Positions 17,453-26,353 of a DNA stretch of 64,000 nucleotides are shown one piece after another. Origin of the DNA: Treponema sp. GTDB lineage: Bacteria > Spirochaetota > Spirochaetia > Treponematales > Treponemataceae. The translations under genes were made by a program, and so were the position numbers. Each line of letters opens with the position of its first letter. The first letter of the stretch is position 1. Under the pieces are notes generated by a model that was not told the origin of the DNA, searched no databases, and worked only from the letters and a program-made list of their open reading frames with translations. The DNA lies in contig JAFYZU010000026.1 in assembly GCA_017548565.1 (NCBI GenBank), positions 1 to 64,000 on the forward strand, written 5' to 3'.

Positions 17453-18148
17453 TTACCTCTTTGTTTTCTTTGCTTCATTTACAAGCTGCCCGTCTAGAAT
17501 CCTTATACATCTTTGAGCTGCCTGCCCTATGCCTGAATCATGCGTTACGATGATTACAGTTGTGTTCTGCTCCGAATTGATTTTTCTAAACATCTGCATT
17601 ACCTGTTTACCGGTTGCAGAATCAAGCGCACCGGTAGGTTCATCGGCAAGTAAAATTTTTGGATGGGTTATCATCGCGCGTGCAATTGCAACCCTCTGTT
17701 TCTGGCCACCGGAAAGCTCATAAGGTTTATGATGCATGCGTTCTGAAAGCCCCACTTCCCGGAGCACTTTTTCTGCCCTTTCAATACGCAGGGATTTTTC
17801 AACCTTCTGATATTTTAAGGGAAGCATTACATTTTCCATAACATCCATAGAAGGGATAAGATGATACTGCTGGAATACAAAACCAATTGTTTTATTACGA
17901 AGCACCGAAAGCTCGTTTTCGTTCATCTTTGCAGTTTCGCGTCCGTTGATTTTTACGATCCCTGAAGTCGGACGGTCAAGACATCCTATCATATTCATGC
18001 AGGTTGATTTTCCGGAACCGGACGGACCCATTATAGAAACGAATTCTCCCTGTGCTATATCAAAGCTTACACCACGCAGTGCATGGACTTCGTTTTCGCC
18101 CATAGCATAAGTTTTTACGACATCAATTAAACTGACTACGTTTTCCAT
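17453..18148 (-). CDS. MacB/LolD-type ABC transporter ATP-binding protein
   Basis: A 231-residue ATPase with Walker [11 protein letters not shown]-loop [18 protein letters not shown], signature [14 protein letters not shown], Walker [13 protein letters not shown] and H-loop VTHD. The motif context ([10 protein letters not shown]) is typical of the LolD/MacB subfamily. It sits 5 bp before the permease and 11 bp after the adaptor gene. Confidence 0.92.
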   Translation of the reverse strand: MENVVSLIDVVKTYAMGENEVHALRGVSFDIAQGEFVSIMGPSGSGKSTCMNMIGCLDRPTSGIVKINGRETAKMNENELSVLRNKTIGFVFQQYHLIPSMDVMENVMLPLKYQKVEKSLRIERAEKVLREVGLSERMHHKPYELSGGQKQRVAIARAMITHPKILLADEPTGALDSATGKQVMQMFRKINSEQNTTVIIVTHDSGIGQAAQRCIRILDGQLVNEAKKTKR

Positions 18149-18159
18149 AAAAACCTGCC

Positions 18160-19242
18160 TTACATTGGACCAGGGCCACCAGGCATTCCTCCACCAAATC
18201 CACCTGCCGGAGGAGTTGCACCACTACTTCCACTTCGACCGCCACCAGAAGGAATTCCGTTTCTATTTCTGTTCTGTCCTAAAGCTTTTGGTTTTGTCTG
18301 TTCAACAAGAACTTCTCCGCCTTCAAGCCCTTCTAAAACCTTCACGTATTCTTTTCCATAAGGTTCAACTTTTACAGAACGCTTTTCTTCTCCTTTTGCA
18401 ATTACAACGTAAGGTTTTTTATCTTCATAGCCTACGGCATAACGTGAAACAACAACATAAGATTCTGAAGGACTTATTTCTATTTTTCCGGTAAATGAAT
18501 AATAAGGTAAAATCTCTTCAGGATAATCATCAATCCTTAAGCTTACGTTTACAACTGTTGCACCCCTCGAAGTTACAGAACCGATTGCAGGCCAGCCTGT
18601 TACATAACCTTCTACAGTACCCTTTGTATATGCCGGGAATTTAAAGATTACCTTCTGACCAACCGAAAGCTTTGAAACATCTGTTTCTGTAACTTCGACT
18701 TCTGCTGTAAGATAATCTGTATTTACAAGAGTCCCGATTTTATCCTTTGCTTCAAGAGAATCGCCGACTGCAGCGTTTAGATCTGCAATAATTCCGTCAA
18801 AGGTTGCAATTACTTTACGGTCATTAACCTTCTGTAAAATTGAATTACGCTCTGTCTGCAAAAGCTTTAATTCACGGGCAGAAGCAGTAAGACGTTTTGT
18901 TGCCATGTTGTAATCATGTTTTTCAAGATTATAAATCTGTTCAGAATCATCAAGCTTAAGGATTACATCACCTTTTTTAACTTTGTCACCTGCTTTTACA
19001 TAAACTGCAGTAACTGTTCCCGCGCTCAAAGCCTGAAGAGTCTGCTCCTGTGCCGCACTGACTGTTCCTGAAATTTCAACTACATTTTCATAAGTTTCAA
19101 CATTTGCGGTATAATAAGTTTTCTGATTCGATTTCGAACCAAGAAGCTTTCTTAAGAATACAAGCCCGATTATAATTAAAGCAAGACACACTGCAGAAAT
19201 AACTGCTATCATTATTTTTTTATTCTTAAACTTCAGTTTCAT
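18160..19242 (-). CDS. MacA/YknX-type periplasmic adaptor
   Basis: Adaptor subunit of the efflux pump, about 360 residues. I choose ATG 19242 (MKLKFKNKK) because GAGG lies about 8 bases upstream. One membrane helix (about 12-30), a lipoyl domain (GTVTAVYVKAGDKVKKGDVILKL begins near 75), a short coiled coil, then TFDGIIADL and beta-barrel domains (ALTAEVEVTETDVSKL-like). The C-terminus is a Gly/Pro-rich tail, seen in many MacA/YknX homologues. It lies 23 bp after the TolC-like gene. Confidence 0.87.
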   Translation of the reverse strand: MKLKFKNKKIMIAVISAVCLALIIIGLVFLRKLLGSKSNQKTYYTANVETYENVVEISGTVSAAQEQTLQALSAGTVTAVYVKAGDKVKKGDVILKLDDSEQIYNLEKHDYNMATKRLTASARELKLLQTERNSILQKVNDRKVIATFDGIIADLNAAVGDSLEAKDKIGTLVNTDYLTAEVEVTETDVSKLSVGQKVIFKFPAYTKGTVEGYVTGWPAIGSVTSRGATVVNVSLRIDDYPEEILPYYSFTGKIEISPSESYVVVSRYAVGYEDKKPYVVIAKGEEKRSVKVEPYGKEYVKVLEGLEGGEVLVEQTKPKALGQNRNRNGIPSGGGRSGSSGATPPAGGFGGGMPGGPGPM

Positions 19243-19265
19243 ATTAATCCTCATCATTCATCTGT

Positions 19266-20717
19266 TTATTCTGTTTCCATTTTCAGATTTACAAAGTTCA
19301 AAAGAATATCCTCACTGTAAATAATAAAATCTATGCGGTTGATTATTTTTTTGATGACGCTGCTGTTCAGACTGTTTTTTGCGGCAAGATAATCATTTTT
19401 ATTAACATAACCCTGCTTGTACAGTTTAGCCATATCCTTTTCAAGATCCTCATACATCGTAATATTTTTTTCTATAGATTCTTTTTCCCAGTTAAGTGAT
19501 TTTATTTTCTGTTCAAGTTCAACAAGCTTTGTTTTGTAAGAAGAATATGCCGCCTGAATTGCAAGAAGTTCCTGCTCTTCTGTAAGCTCATTCTGTTTAT
19601 CCGTAATATTGTTTTTACGGAAAACGTTCGGACTTATCGATGCACTGAGAGTAAAAGAAGGAGCACTCTGAGAACTGTTGTTACCGGCAGGAAGACTGAC
19701 ACCGGCACCAAGACTTACACCTCCGATTGTTCCGCTTAATCCTGCATCAAGTGAATTACTTTTTGTAGAACTGTTATCAAAGGTGTAGCCTGCATTTGCG
19801 CTGAGGCTGTAATTCTTTTTTGCACTGCGTTCCATGGAATTAATTTTATGAGTCCATTCTGCACTTTCAATTTCTGTATACAATTCCTTATCAAATGTTT
19901 TAACATCAGGCACTTCACCCTCACTTAAGCCAGAAGGAACAAAAGTCATGAGTTCTGTGTTTTCATCAATCTTAATGTCATAACCGCATTTTTTATAGAA
20001 CACAGTACACTCGTAAATAAAGGAATGTATTGCACTTTCTACATCGTGTTCATCAGAAATTACCTTGAGTTCTGCCTGGCGATAAGTTGATGAAGATTTT
20101 GAATATCCCTGAATTTTCTTTGCTTCAAAATCGAGGGTATCTGTATAAAGCGTTTCTTTTTTAGACATGATTGTATTTATAGAAGAAAGGATTGATTTAA
20201 GCGAAGTATAAAATTCCTTTTCTGCCGTAACTGCCCTGTTCTGAACTTTTCTCTGCGCTTCTAAAACGGAACGTCTTGATTTTAAAAGAGTGATTTTATT
20301 CATTGCCGCATTTGAAGAAATAATATCAACACCCACGGAAAGAGAAGTATCAGAAAATATTGAAGCCGTATCCGATGAGTTGATGTTTGTCTGAGCACTT
20401 ACACTTAAATTTGAAAGAGAAGGAAGACTTGCCTTTACGGAAGGTTTAGCCGTTATTGTATTTTTATCGTCGGCAACACGAATGTTGATTGTTCCCGAAG
20501 AAAGCGTAACGTCAAAACCATTGTCAATTTTTACGCCTTCATTGGAAAGCTCTGCCTTTTGTGCCGCAAGAGTCAGATTTTTAAGTTCAGAATCATTCTC
20601 TATATAAGAAAGAAGAAGTGTCTGAATATCCGGTATTGTCTGTTCCTTCTGCTGTTGAGAATACATGCTGCCTGAAAACAAAAGGAATGTAATTAAAAAA
20701 ATAAAATGTTTCTTCAT
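19266..20717 (-). CDS. TolC-like outer-membrane protein of the MacAB-type operon
   Basis: First gene of the efflux operon, 483 residues. A signal peptide (FIFLITFLLFSGSMYS) is followed by two TolC-like halves. Each combines Ser/Asn-rich strands (SANAGYTFDNSST; GVSLGAGVSLPAG) and long helices (LVELEQKIKSLNWEKESIEKN is split across about 390-410). The segment LAKLYKQGYVNKNDYLAAKNSL is here as MAKLYKQGYVNKNDYLAAK, characteristic of OEP proteins. No nearby regulator gene suggests how it is controlled. Confidence 0.82.
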   Translation of the reverse strand: MKKHFIFLITFLLFSGSMYSQQQKEQTIPDIQTLLLSYIENDSELKNLTLAAQKAELSNEGVKIDNGFDVTLSSGTINIRVADDKNTITAKPSVKASLPSLSNLSVSAQTNINSSDTASIFSDTSLSVGVDIISSNAAMNKITLLKSRRSVLEAQRKVQNRAVTAEKEFYTSLKSILSSINTIMSKKETLYTDTLDFEAKKIQGYSKSSSTYRQAELKVISDEHDVESAIHSFIYECTVFYKKCGYDIKIDENTELMTFVPSGLSEGEVPDVKTFDKELYTEIESAEWTHKINSMERSAKKNYSLSANAGYTFDNSSTKSNSLDAGLSGTIGGVSLGAGVSLPAGNNSSQSAPSFTLSASISPNVFRKNNITDKQNELTEEQELLAIQAAYSSYKTKLVELEQKIKSLNWEKESIEKNITMYEDLEKDMAKLYKQGYVNKNDYLAAKNSLNSSVIKKIINRIDFIIYSEDILLNFVNLKMETE

Positions 20718-20786
20718 ATTTTCTTTATAACAGATAAATGTTTTTTATAGAAGAAAGTTACATAAGGAAAAAACAATACAACAAAA

Positions 20787-20819
20787 AAGCACTGTCATCT
20801 GAATAAAATGGCAGTGCTT
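20787..20819 (-). terminator. Intrinsic terminator of the 20851 lipoprotein gene
   Basis: A 12-bp stem (20787-20798 with 20808-20819, one wobble pair) followed on the minus strand by a T-run. Its core AGCACTG/CAGTGCT matches the terminator at 14883-14922. Confidence 0.85.
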
Positions 20820-20850
20820 TCCGTATTTATCATTAAACCTTTACAAACTA

Positions 20851-21333
20851 TTATTGTACATATGATTTGTACACAACAAGTTTTGTACCGTCGTCAAAAG
20901 TATATACAGATTTATGTGTTGAATCAGCTGATTTTTTCAGGGAAGCAGAATCACCTATATATATTATAGCAGTATTATCTATTATTCCATTTCCTTCATA
21001 TTCATAAAATCCTTCAAGAGTTGTCGGAAAAACAAAATAATCTTCTACTTCCCGTAACTTTTCACCGGTTTCAAGCAGAATGAATTCATATTTTGAAACT
21101 TTTGTAAAACCAGGATTTTTCAAAATGGCAGCCTTAAGATGTACATAATCTTCTTCATTTTCTCCAGCATTTTGCAGTTTGGATAAACTGAAAAAGACTT
21201 TGCAATCTTCAATCTCATCAACATCCTTCACATAAAGTTCAGATTCTTTCCATCCCTCATCTGCATCCTTTTTACACCCTGTGAAACCAAACACTATTGC
21301 CAAGGCAATTAAAGCAATAATAAATCTTTTCAT
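20851..21333 (-). CDS. Small lipoprotein, SCKKDAD family, member 3
   Basis: A 160-residue lipoprotein: MKRFIIALIALAIVFGF, lipobox TGC (Cys20), then KKDADEGW. The mature protein is acidic and ends with YTFDDGTKLVVYKSYVQ, matching the tail of member 2 at 15467. It is monocistronic, with its own TTGACA promoter and its own terminator. Function unknown. Confidence 0.75.
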   Translation of the reverse strand: MKRFIIALIALAIVFGFTGCKKDADEGWKESELYVKDVDEIEDCKVFFSLSKLQNAGENEEDYVHLKAAILKNPGFTKVSKYEFILLETGEKLREVEDYFVFPTTLEGFYEYEGNGIIDNTAIIYIGDSASLKKSADSTHKSVYTFDDGTKLVVYKSYVQ

Positions 21334-21388
21334 ACTAAAACTCCTGAAAAATCAAATTTCAGTCTTCAAAATGAAGAACACTGATTTT

Positions 21389-21418
21389 ATTATCTACTTA
21401 CTTCTACATTCTTGTCAA
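21389..21418 (-). promoter_or_regulatory. Predicted promoter of the 20851 lipoprotein gene
   Basis: On the minus strand TTGACA (21413-21418), an 18-bp spacer and GATAAT (21389-21394), the same arrangement as the promoter at 16035-16064. Confidence 0.7.
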
Positions 21419-21488
21419 ACGCTTTTTTCTATTAATAATCATAAAAAATAAACAATTCTTCTATATAACATTTTTTTTACAAATTCAC

Positions 21489-21517
21489 TTGACAGATATA
21501 CTTCATTAATCTAATGT
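21489..21517 (+). promoter_or_regulatory. Predicted promoter of the SUMF1/peptide-ABC operon
   Basis: Consensus TTGACA (21489-21494), a 17-bp spacer and TAATGT (21512-21517), 59 bp before the first start codon, which carries AAGGAG. The rest of the 243-bp gap to 21333 holds the divergent lipoprotein promoter and nothing else that I recognise. Confidence 0.6.
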
Positions 21518-21576
21518 TTAAATTATATGAATTATTAAAATGAAAAGGAAAACAAATAATTCATTAAGGAGTTTCT

Positions 21577-23190
21577 ATGTTCGCAAAAAATGAAAAATGC
21601 GTTTCGAAACTGATTTTAACTTTGATGTGTCTTGCACTGTTCGCTGCAAATGCGTCTGCAAAACCAAAGTCAGAATTAGTTAAAGAAGAAGCTGGTTATT
21701 ACTATGGTTACGGTAAAGCAGGTTCAAACGAAGATGCCTGTGCCATTGCCAAGAAAGATTTACTTGAATCAGCTTTAACTTCAACGCTGCGTCTTTCAGA
21801 CCCGGAAGCAGATAATATCACTGTTACTGAAGACACAGTTAAAGAACGTTTTACTGACATCAAACCATTTTTCCAGAGTAAGAATGGTCAGTCGGTAACT
21901 TACAGAATAAAAGTTTCTGAATTTGAAAAAGATGAAAAACAATACGCTGCAAAGCTTCGCGCAAAACTTGCACCACTTTATAATGTTGTTTCCGGAAAAG
22001 GAAATATCGGTACAAGAATGTCAAAGGCAATTGAAATCCTTCAGATTCTTTCTGACTGCGGAGAAACAAATCTTTTGACAATGCAGGAAAAAGGAACAGA
22101 ACTTTATTCAGCAAAGGTTGAAAGTCTCTGTTCTGCAGCAATCAATGAACTTACATACAAGTTCAGCGAAAAAGACAAAATAATTCCAAGCACAACTCAG
22201 CTTACATTAACTGTAAAGGATAAGTCTGGAAAAGCAGTTACTGATTTACCTCTTAAAGCCGTATGGTCAATGCCATACCTTTCAATTTCAACAGGTTCTG
22301 AAGAAATTGCAGAAGTCGTATCTTATGTAACTACAGATGCAGCGGGTAATGCAGTAATTGATTATCCTATCGCAGATGAATACAAAAACAAGATTGTTTG
22401 TCTCGAAGTTTCAATCGCTTTTGCAACAATTGAATTGCCTACAGCACCAATGAGAAGACTCCAGAACGAATCTACAACTGAAGCACGCTATCTTGGAATC
22501 TCAAGCTTCGATGATATGTTCAAATCAGTTGAAGTAAAGGCCGGAACTTATACGACAGGTGCTATTGCTTCAGACACAAGAGCTAATCCAAAAGAAAAAT
22601 CAAGAACTGCAAAGGTAAAGGCTTACAGAATCGATACAGATCCTGTTACAAATTTACAGTTTGCTGCCTTCATCTACCTTACACGTTCAGAAGAAGAACC
22701 TGAATATTTCAGCAATTCAGATTACAATGCCGCACAGCAGCCGGTTGTTGGTGTTTCTGTAAAGATGGCAGAAGCTTACGCTAAATGGCTTTCTGAACAG
22801 ACTGGTTCAAAATACAGACTTCCTACAGACGATGAATGGGAAATTGCAGCTCGTGCAAATACAGATTACATTTATCCATGGGGAAATGATGATCCTTCTA
22901 AAGGCAAAAAAGCAAACTACAAAGGAAACGGAAAATTCAAAAAGCCTTCTCCTGTAGGTTCATTTGCCGACAGCACAAACGCCTGGGGTCTTGAAGATAT
23001 GGCAGGAAATGTCTGGGAATGGACTGGTACTGCAAGAAACGAAACAGCTGACTCTTCCTCTGCAACTGTAAAAGGCGGTTCATGGATGGACGGTCCTGTT
23101 GATTTGAGAATTTCTAATTTCAAGAATATCGATAAAGAAAGCGGTTATCCTGATGTTGGATTCCGACTTATAAAAGAGGTAACAAAATGA
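21577..23190 (+). CDS. Secreted LPP20-like/SUMF1-like (formylglycine-generating enzyme fold) protein
   Basis: A 537-residue exported protein. The signal peptide ends ANASA (about 28). An N-terminal part (about 38-140) has the LPP20-like pattern YYGYGKAGSNEDACAIAKKDLLESAL (read as short blocks). A beta-sandwich-like middle follows (about 205-300). The C-terminal domain (about 320-535) is of the SUMF1/FGE type: DTDPVTNLQFAAF, GVSVKMAEAYAKWLSEQTG, RLPTDDEWEIAAR, YPWGND, GLEDMAGNVWEWTG, KGGSWMDG and VGFRLIKE. This domain contains no cysteine, so it should not be an active formylglycine-generating enzyme and is more likely a binding module. It overlaps the next lipoprotein gene by 4 bp. Confidence 0.82.
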   Translation: MFAKNEKCVSKLILTLMCLALFAANASAKPKSELVKEEAGYYYGYGKAGSNEDACAIAKKDLLESALTSTLRLSDPEADNITVTEDTVKERFTDIKPFFQSKNGQSVTYRIKVSEFEKDEKQYAAKLRAKLAPLYNVVSGKGNIGTRMSKAIEILQILSDCGETNLLTMQEKGTELYSAKVESLCSAAINELTYKFSEKDKIIPSTTQLTLTVKDKSGKAVTDLPLKAVWSMPYLSISTGSEEIAEVVSYVTTDAAGNAVIDYPIADEYKNKIVCLEVSIAFATIELPTAPMRRLQNESTTEARYLGISSFDDMFKSVEVKAGTYTTGAIASDTRANPKEKSRTAKVKAYRIDTDPVTNLQFAAFIYLTRSEEEPEYFSNSDYNAAQQPVVGVSVKMAEAYAKWLSEQTGSKYRLPTDDEWEIAARANTDYIYPWGNDDPSKGKKANYKGNGKFKKPSPVGSFADSTNAWGLEDMAGNVWEWTGTARNETADSSSATVKGGSWMDGPVDLRISNFKNIDKESGYPDVGFRLIKEVTK

Positions 23191-24635
23191 GAAAATTAAA
23201 AGTATTATTTGTAGCATTAGCTGCATTATTTATTGCAGCCTGTGCATCAAACTCAGGAATCTCTGATAAAGATCCTGCAGTAGGTCGCGGTGTATCTGCA
23301 TGGAACTCAAGAAACCCTGCAGCTGCAAAAGCATATTGGGCAGAAATCAAAGATTCTGCAAAACAGAAAAAATTCTTAAATTACATCACTCTTTACAATG
23401 CTGGTCTTGATTCTCTCAACAGCACTGACGGTGTAAAGAATGAAACAAAACTTATTGCTGCAAGTAAAACAGCAATTGCTAAATTCAATCAGATTGATCC
23501 TGCTTTGAAATTACCTGCAAGCACATGTGCAAAAGGTGCTAAGCTCGCAGCAACTTGTGTTGACAGTCTTTTGGCTCAGGAAAGAGTTAACGAAGCAGTT
23601 TCAATGTACAATGATGCAATAAAGCTTTACGGTAAACATCAGGCTTTGACTGAAATTGAAAAAGAAGTTAATACCTGTAAATCTATCGCTGCTAAAAAAG
23701 CATCTATCCTTGCTCAGGCAGAAAAAGCAGGAAACATGGACAACTTCGAAGCAAAGGTTGCCGCTTACGATCAGGTAATCGAAAATTGTGCTAAGGAAGA
23801 AGCAAACGTTGATGCTCTTGCAAAGAATTCAGGCCTCGCTGCTACTCCTGGTGTTGCAGGATGTGTAAAAGGCTTCAAGAAAGTAAGACAGGACATCAAG
23901 GTTCAGAAGGAAGGTTGTTACCGCGATAAGATTTATGAATTCAAGGAAAGATTCGGTGAAGAATTCGCACGTCAGCCAACCGGTACAGGTTCAGGAAAGA
24001 ACGGTGCTTATACAAACACTGAAATCCTTGCTCACTATAAGAGCGTTGGTGAAAACCTCGACAAAATCTATGCTGAGCTTCTTGATTTCGCTGAAAAACA
24101 TCCGAACGATGTAAGCCAGAGCGTTATCAACGATGTTAAGGCACAGAAGATGGATCTTACTGCAAAAATCAATCAGGTTAATAGAGAAATTGCAAACGAA
24201 CGAGAAATTGCAAGCCGTGGTAAAACTGTAATGCCTCTTATGATTGGTCTTTTCAATCCTCAGCCTGGTACATCTGCAGAAGGAAAGAAGAGCCGTCCTG
24301 CAAAATTCAGTGCTACCGGTGCTAAGAGCAATGAATACTGGTGGGGTATGGTTTCTATTCCAAAGGGACAGATGAATGACCTCGTAATTACATTGAAGGA
24401 CAACAGAACAGTCCGCGTATTCAATGAAAATACAAAGAGCGGAAAACGCATCGACAAAGATGGTCTTAAAGATCTCGTAAGCCGAAGTTCACGCGTTGGT
24501 AACTCTTGGCCGGTATTAAATGCAGGCAGCCAGTTGAAAGGTTCAAACTACTTCTTTGAAGTTCAGAAGGGTAAAACAGAAAGCTATTCTGGCGAAGTAG
24601 TAGTATATAGTTCATTTATTACAAGGATGCGTTAA
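23187..24635 (+). CDS. Large lipoprotein with helical repeats, operon partner of the SUMF1-like protein
   Basis: A 482-residue lipoprotein with signal MRKLKVLFVALAALFIAAC and Cys19. The mature N-terminal 220 residues are helical with TPR-like character (AVSMYNDAIKLYGKHQALTEIEKE, KVAAYDQVIENCAKEEANVD in short stretches). The C-terminal 110 residues look beta-rich (YWWGMVSIPKGQMNDLVITLKDN). I do not recognise the family. It overlaps the upstream gene by 4 bp and lies 2 bp before the substrate-binding protein, so all three should be made together. Confidence 0.75.
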   Translation: MRKLKVLFVALAALFIAACASNSGISDKDPAVGRGVSAWNSRNPAAAKAYWAEIKDSAKQKKFLNYITLYNAGLDSLNSTDGVKNETKLIAASKTAIAKFNQIDPALKLPASTCAKGAKLAATCVDSLLAQERVNEAVSMYNDAIKLYGKHQALTEIEKEVNTCKSIAAKKASILAQAEKAGNMDNFEAKVAAYDQVIENCAKEEANVDALAKNSGLAATPGVAGCVKGFKKVRQDIKVQKEGCYRDKIYEFKERFGEEFARQPTGTGSGKNGAYTNTEILAHYKSVGENLDKIYAELLDFAEKHPNDVSQSVINDVKAQKMDLTAKINQVNREIANEREIASRGKTVMPLMIGLFNPQPGTSAEGKKSRPAKFSATGAKSNEYWWGMVSIPKGQMNDLVITLKDNRTVRVFNENTKSGKRIDKDGLKDLVSRSSRVGNSWPVLNAGSQLKGSNYFFEVQKGKTESYSGEVVVYSSFITRMR

Positions 24636-24637
24636 TC

Positions 24638-26248
24638 ATGGGTAACATTAAAAACATTTTTAAAAACAAAAAAAGTTTAATCGCAATTATTGTTTCAGCA
24701 GTAGTTCTGCTTGCTTTGATTGCATGTTTAATTGTCTGGAAAGCTAAACCAAAGGGAATGGTTGTAGCAGTTTCTAATCTTCCTGACTCTTTGAATCCTA
24801 TTCTTGAACAGAATACATCAGGTTTGAATGCCGATGAATTGATTTTCGATGGTCTTACAAACTTTGAAGTTGATCAGGATACAGGAAAGCTTTATACAGA
24901 ACTCGCTCTTGCAGAAACAATTGAGCAGGATCCGGGTGATAAGAAAACTTACACAATCACTTTACGTGAAGCATACTGGCATGATGGCACACCTGTAACA
25001 GCACAGGACGTTGTTTATTCATACGACGCTTATGTTTTACCGGAAAACAAATCACCAAAGAAAGATTACATCAATTCTTTCATCGAAAGTGCAGCTGTAA
25101 TCGATGACTTCACACTTGAAATCGTTTTCAGAAATCCAATTCCTGAATTCAGAGCTTATCCGGTTCTTACATTCAAAATCATTCCTTCAAGATTCAATGG
25201 AGAAGACATGGATGTAAACCTTCGTGAAGGTGAAAATGAACGAAGATTCGCTACTGAACCAGTTGGTACAGGTCCATTCAAATTAAAGAAATGGGAAATC
25301 GGTAAACAGTTAGTATTCGATGCTAACGGCAACTATCACAAGATTCCGCCGAAGGCTGCTAACCTTACAATGAAAAGAGTTATTGACCCGTTCGCTCGTA
25401 TGAACGAATTGAGAAGAGGCTCTGTAAACCTTGTTCTTGAAACAAATCCTATGGATCATGACACAGTTCTTAAAATGAAGGGTGTAAACATCAGCTCATT
25501 CATTCCTTATGCATTCTATGCAGTTTCTATCAATACAAGTCTTTTCCCTAAGAAGGAAGGAAGACAGGCTATGGCTTATGCACTCAACAGAGAAAAGCTC
25601 GTACCGGGAATTACTGACAAGGAAGAAGGAATTGTATTGAACTACGGTCCATTCCCTTCTAATCTTTTCCAGCTGAACTTCCCTGAATACATTGATGAAC
25701 CTCTTCCAAACAATATGCCGTTCGATCTCAAGCAGGCTAAAACTCTTGCAAAGAAAGGCGATATTTCAGGACAGAACATCAACCTTATTTATCCGGATTC
25801 AATGGGTGAATTCGGTAAAGTTCTTGCAGAAGGAATTGCAAAACAGCTCAATGAAATCGGTATTGATGTAGATGTTAAAAAGACCGGTGATAAGGTATTT
25901 GAACGAATGGTTTACAAAGAAAAATCATACGAAATGGCTCTTATCTATCATGATGGTTTTGATAACGTTTACTCAAGTCTCGGTGAATTATACCGTTCAG
26001 ATGGAGAACAGAATATCACTGGTGTTTCTGACAAGCAGTTGAACGCTTTATTCGATAAATGGGATAAAGAAGTTACAATGGAAGCATGGTCAGATTTAAC
26101 TGTTAAGTTGTACGATAAGATTTGTGATCTTTCACCTGCATTGTATCTTTGTACTTTGCAGAAGGATGTTTATTCAAAAGGATTAAAGAATGTCGTAATT
26201 GCTTCAGACAATCCTTTCCTTTCTGTAGAAGACTGGATTTTTGAATAA
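24638..26248 (+). CDS. Family 5 (oligopeptide-type) ABC transporter substrate-binding protein
   Basis: A 536-residue extracytoplasmic solute-binding protein of the DppA/OppA class. An N-terminal hydrophobic segment (about 15-35, with a possible LIAC lipobox) is followed by the family start PDSLNPILEQNTSG, then YWHDGTPVTAQDVVYSYDAY, EPVGTGPFKLKKWE, RQAMAYALNREKLV and ALIYHDGFD. These fit SBP_bac_5. A strong terminator follows it (26277-26310), which would make this protein more abundant than the permeases. Confidence 0.9.
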   Translation: MGNIKNIFKNKKSLIAIIVSAVVLLALIACLIVWKAKPKGMVVAVSNLPDSLNPILEQNTSGLNADELIFDGLTNFEVDQDTGKLYTELALAETIEQDPGDKKTYTITLREAYWHDGTPVTAQDVVYSYDAYVLPENKSPKKDYINSFIESAAVIDDFTLEIVFRNPIPEFRAYPVLTFKIIPSRFNGEDMDVNLREGENERRFATEPVGTGPFKLKKWEIGKQLVFDANGNYHKIPPKAANLTMKRVIDPFARMNELRRGSVNLVLETNPMDHDTVLKMKGVNISSFIPYAFYAVSINTSLFPKKEGRQAMAYALNREKLVPGITDKEEGIVLNYGPFPSNLFQLNFPEYIDEPLPNNMPFDLKQAKTLAKKGDISGQNINLIYPDSMGEFGKVLAEGIAKQLNEIGIDVDVKKTGDKVFERMVYKEKSYEMALIYHDGFDNVYSSLGELYRSDGEQNITGVSDKQLNALFDKWDKEVTMEAWSDLTVKLYDKICDLSPALYLCTLQKDVYSKGLKNVVIASDNPFLSVEDWIFE

Positions 26249-26276
26249 TAATCTCTGATTACAATTCAAAAAAAAG

Positions 26277-26310
26277 CACCACTAATAATTCAATTTAGTG
26301 GTGTTTTTTT
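26277..26310 (+). terminator. Intrinsic terminator inside the peptide-ABC operon
   Basis: CACCACTAA (26277-26285) and TTAGTGGTG (26295-26303) form a perfect 9-bp stem followed by seven T. It separates the substrate-binding protein gene from the permease and ATPase genes. There is also an A-run before the stem, so it could work in both directions. Confidence 0.85.
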
Positions 26311-26353
26311 AATTTATTAAAAAAGTGTAAACTAATTTTTAAGAGGAGAAAAA

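Noticed and set aside
21577-23190. Active formylglycine-generating enzyme
   Set aside because: The SUMF1-like domain has no cysteine, and no sulfatase gene is in the window.
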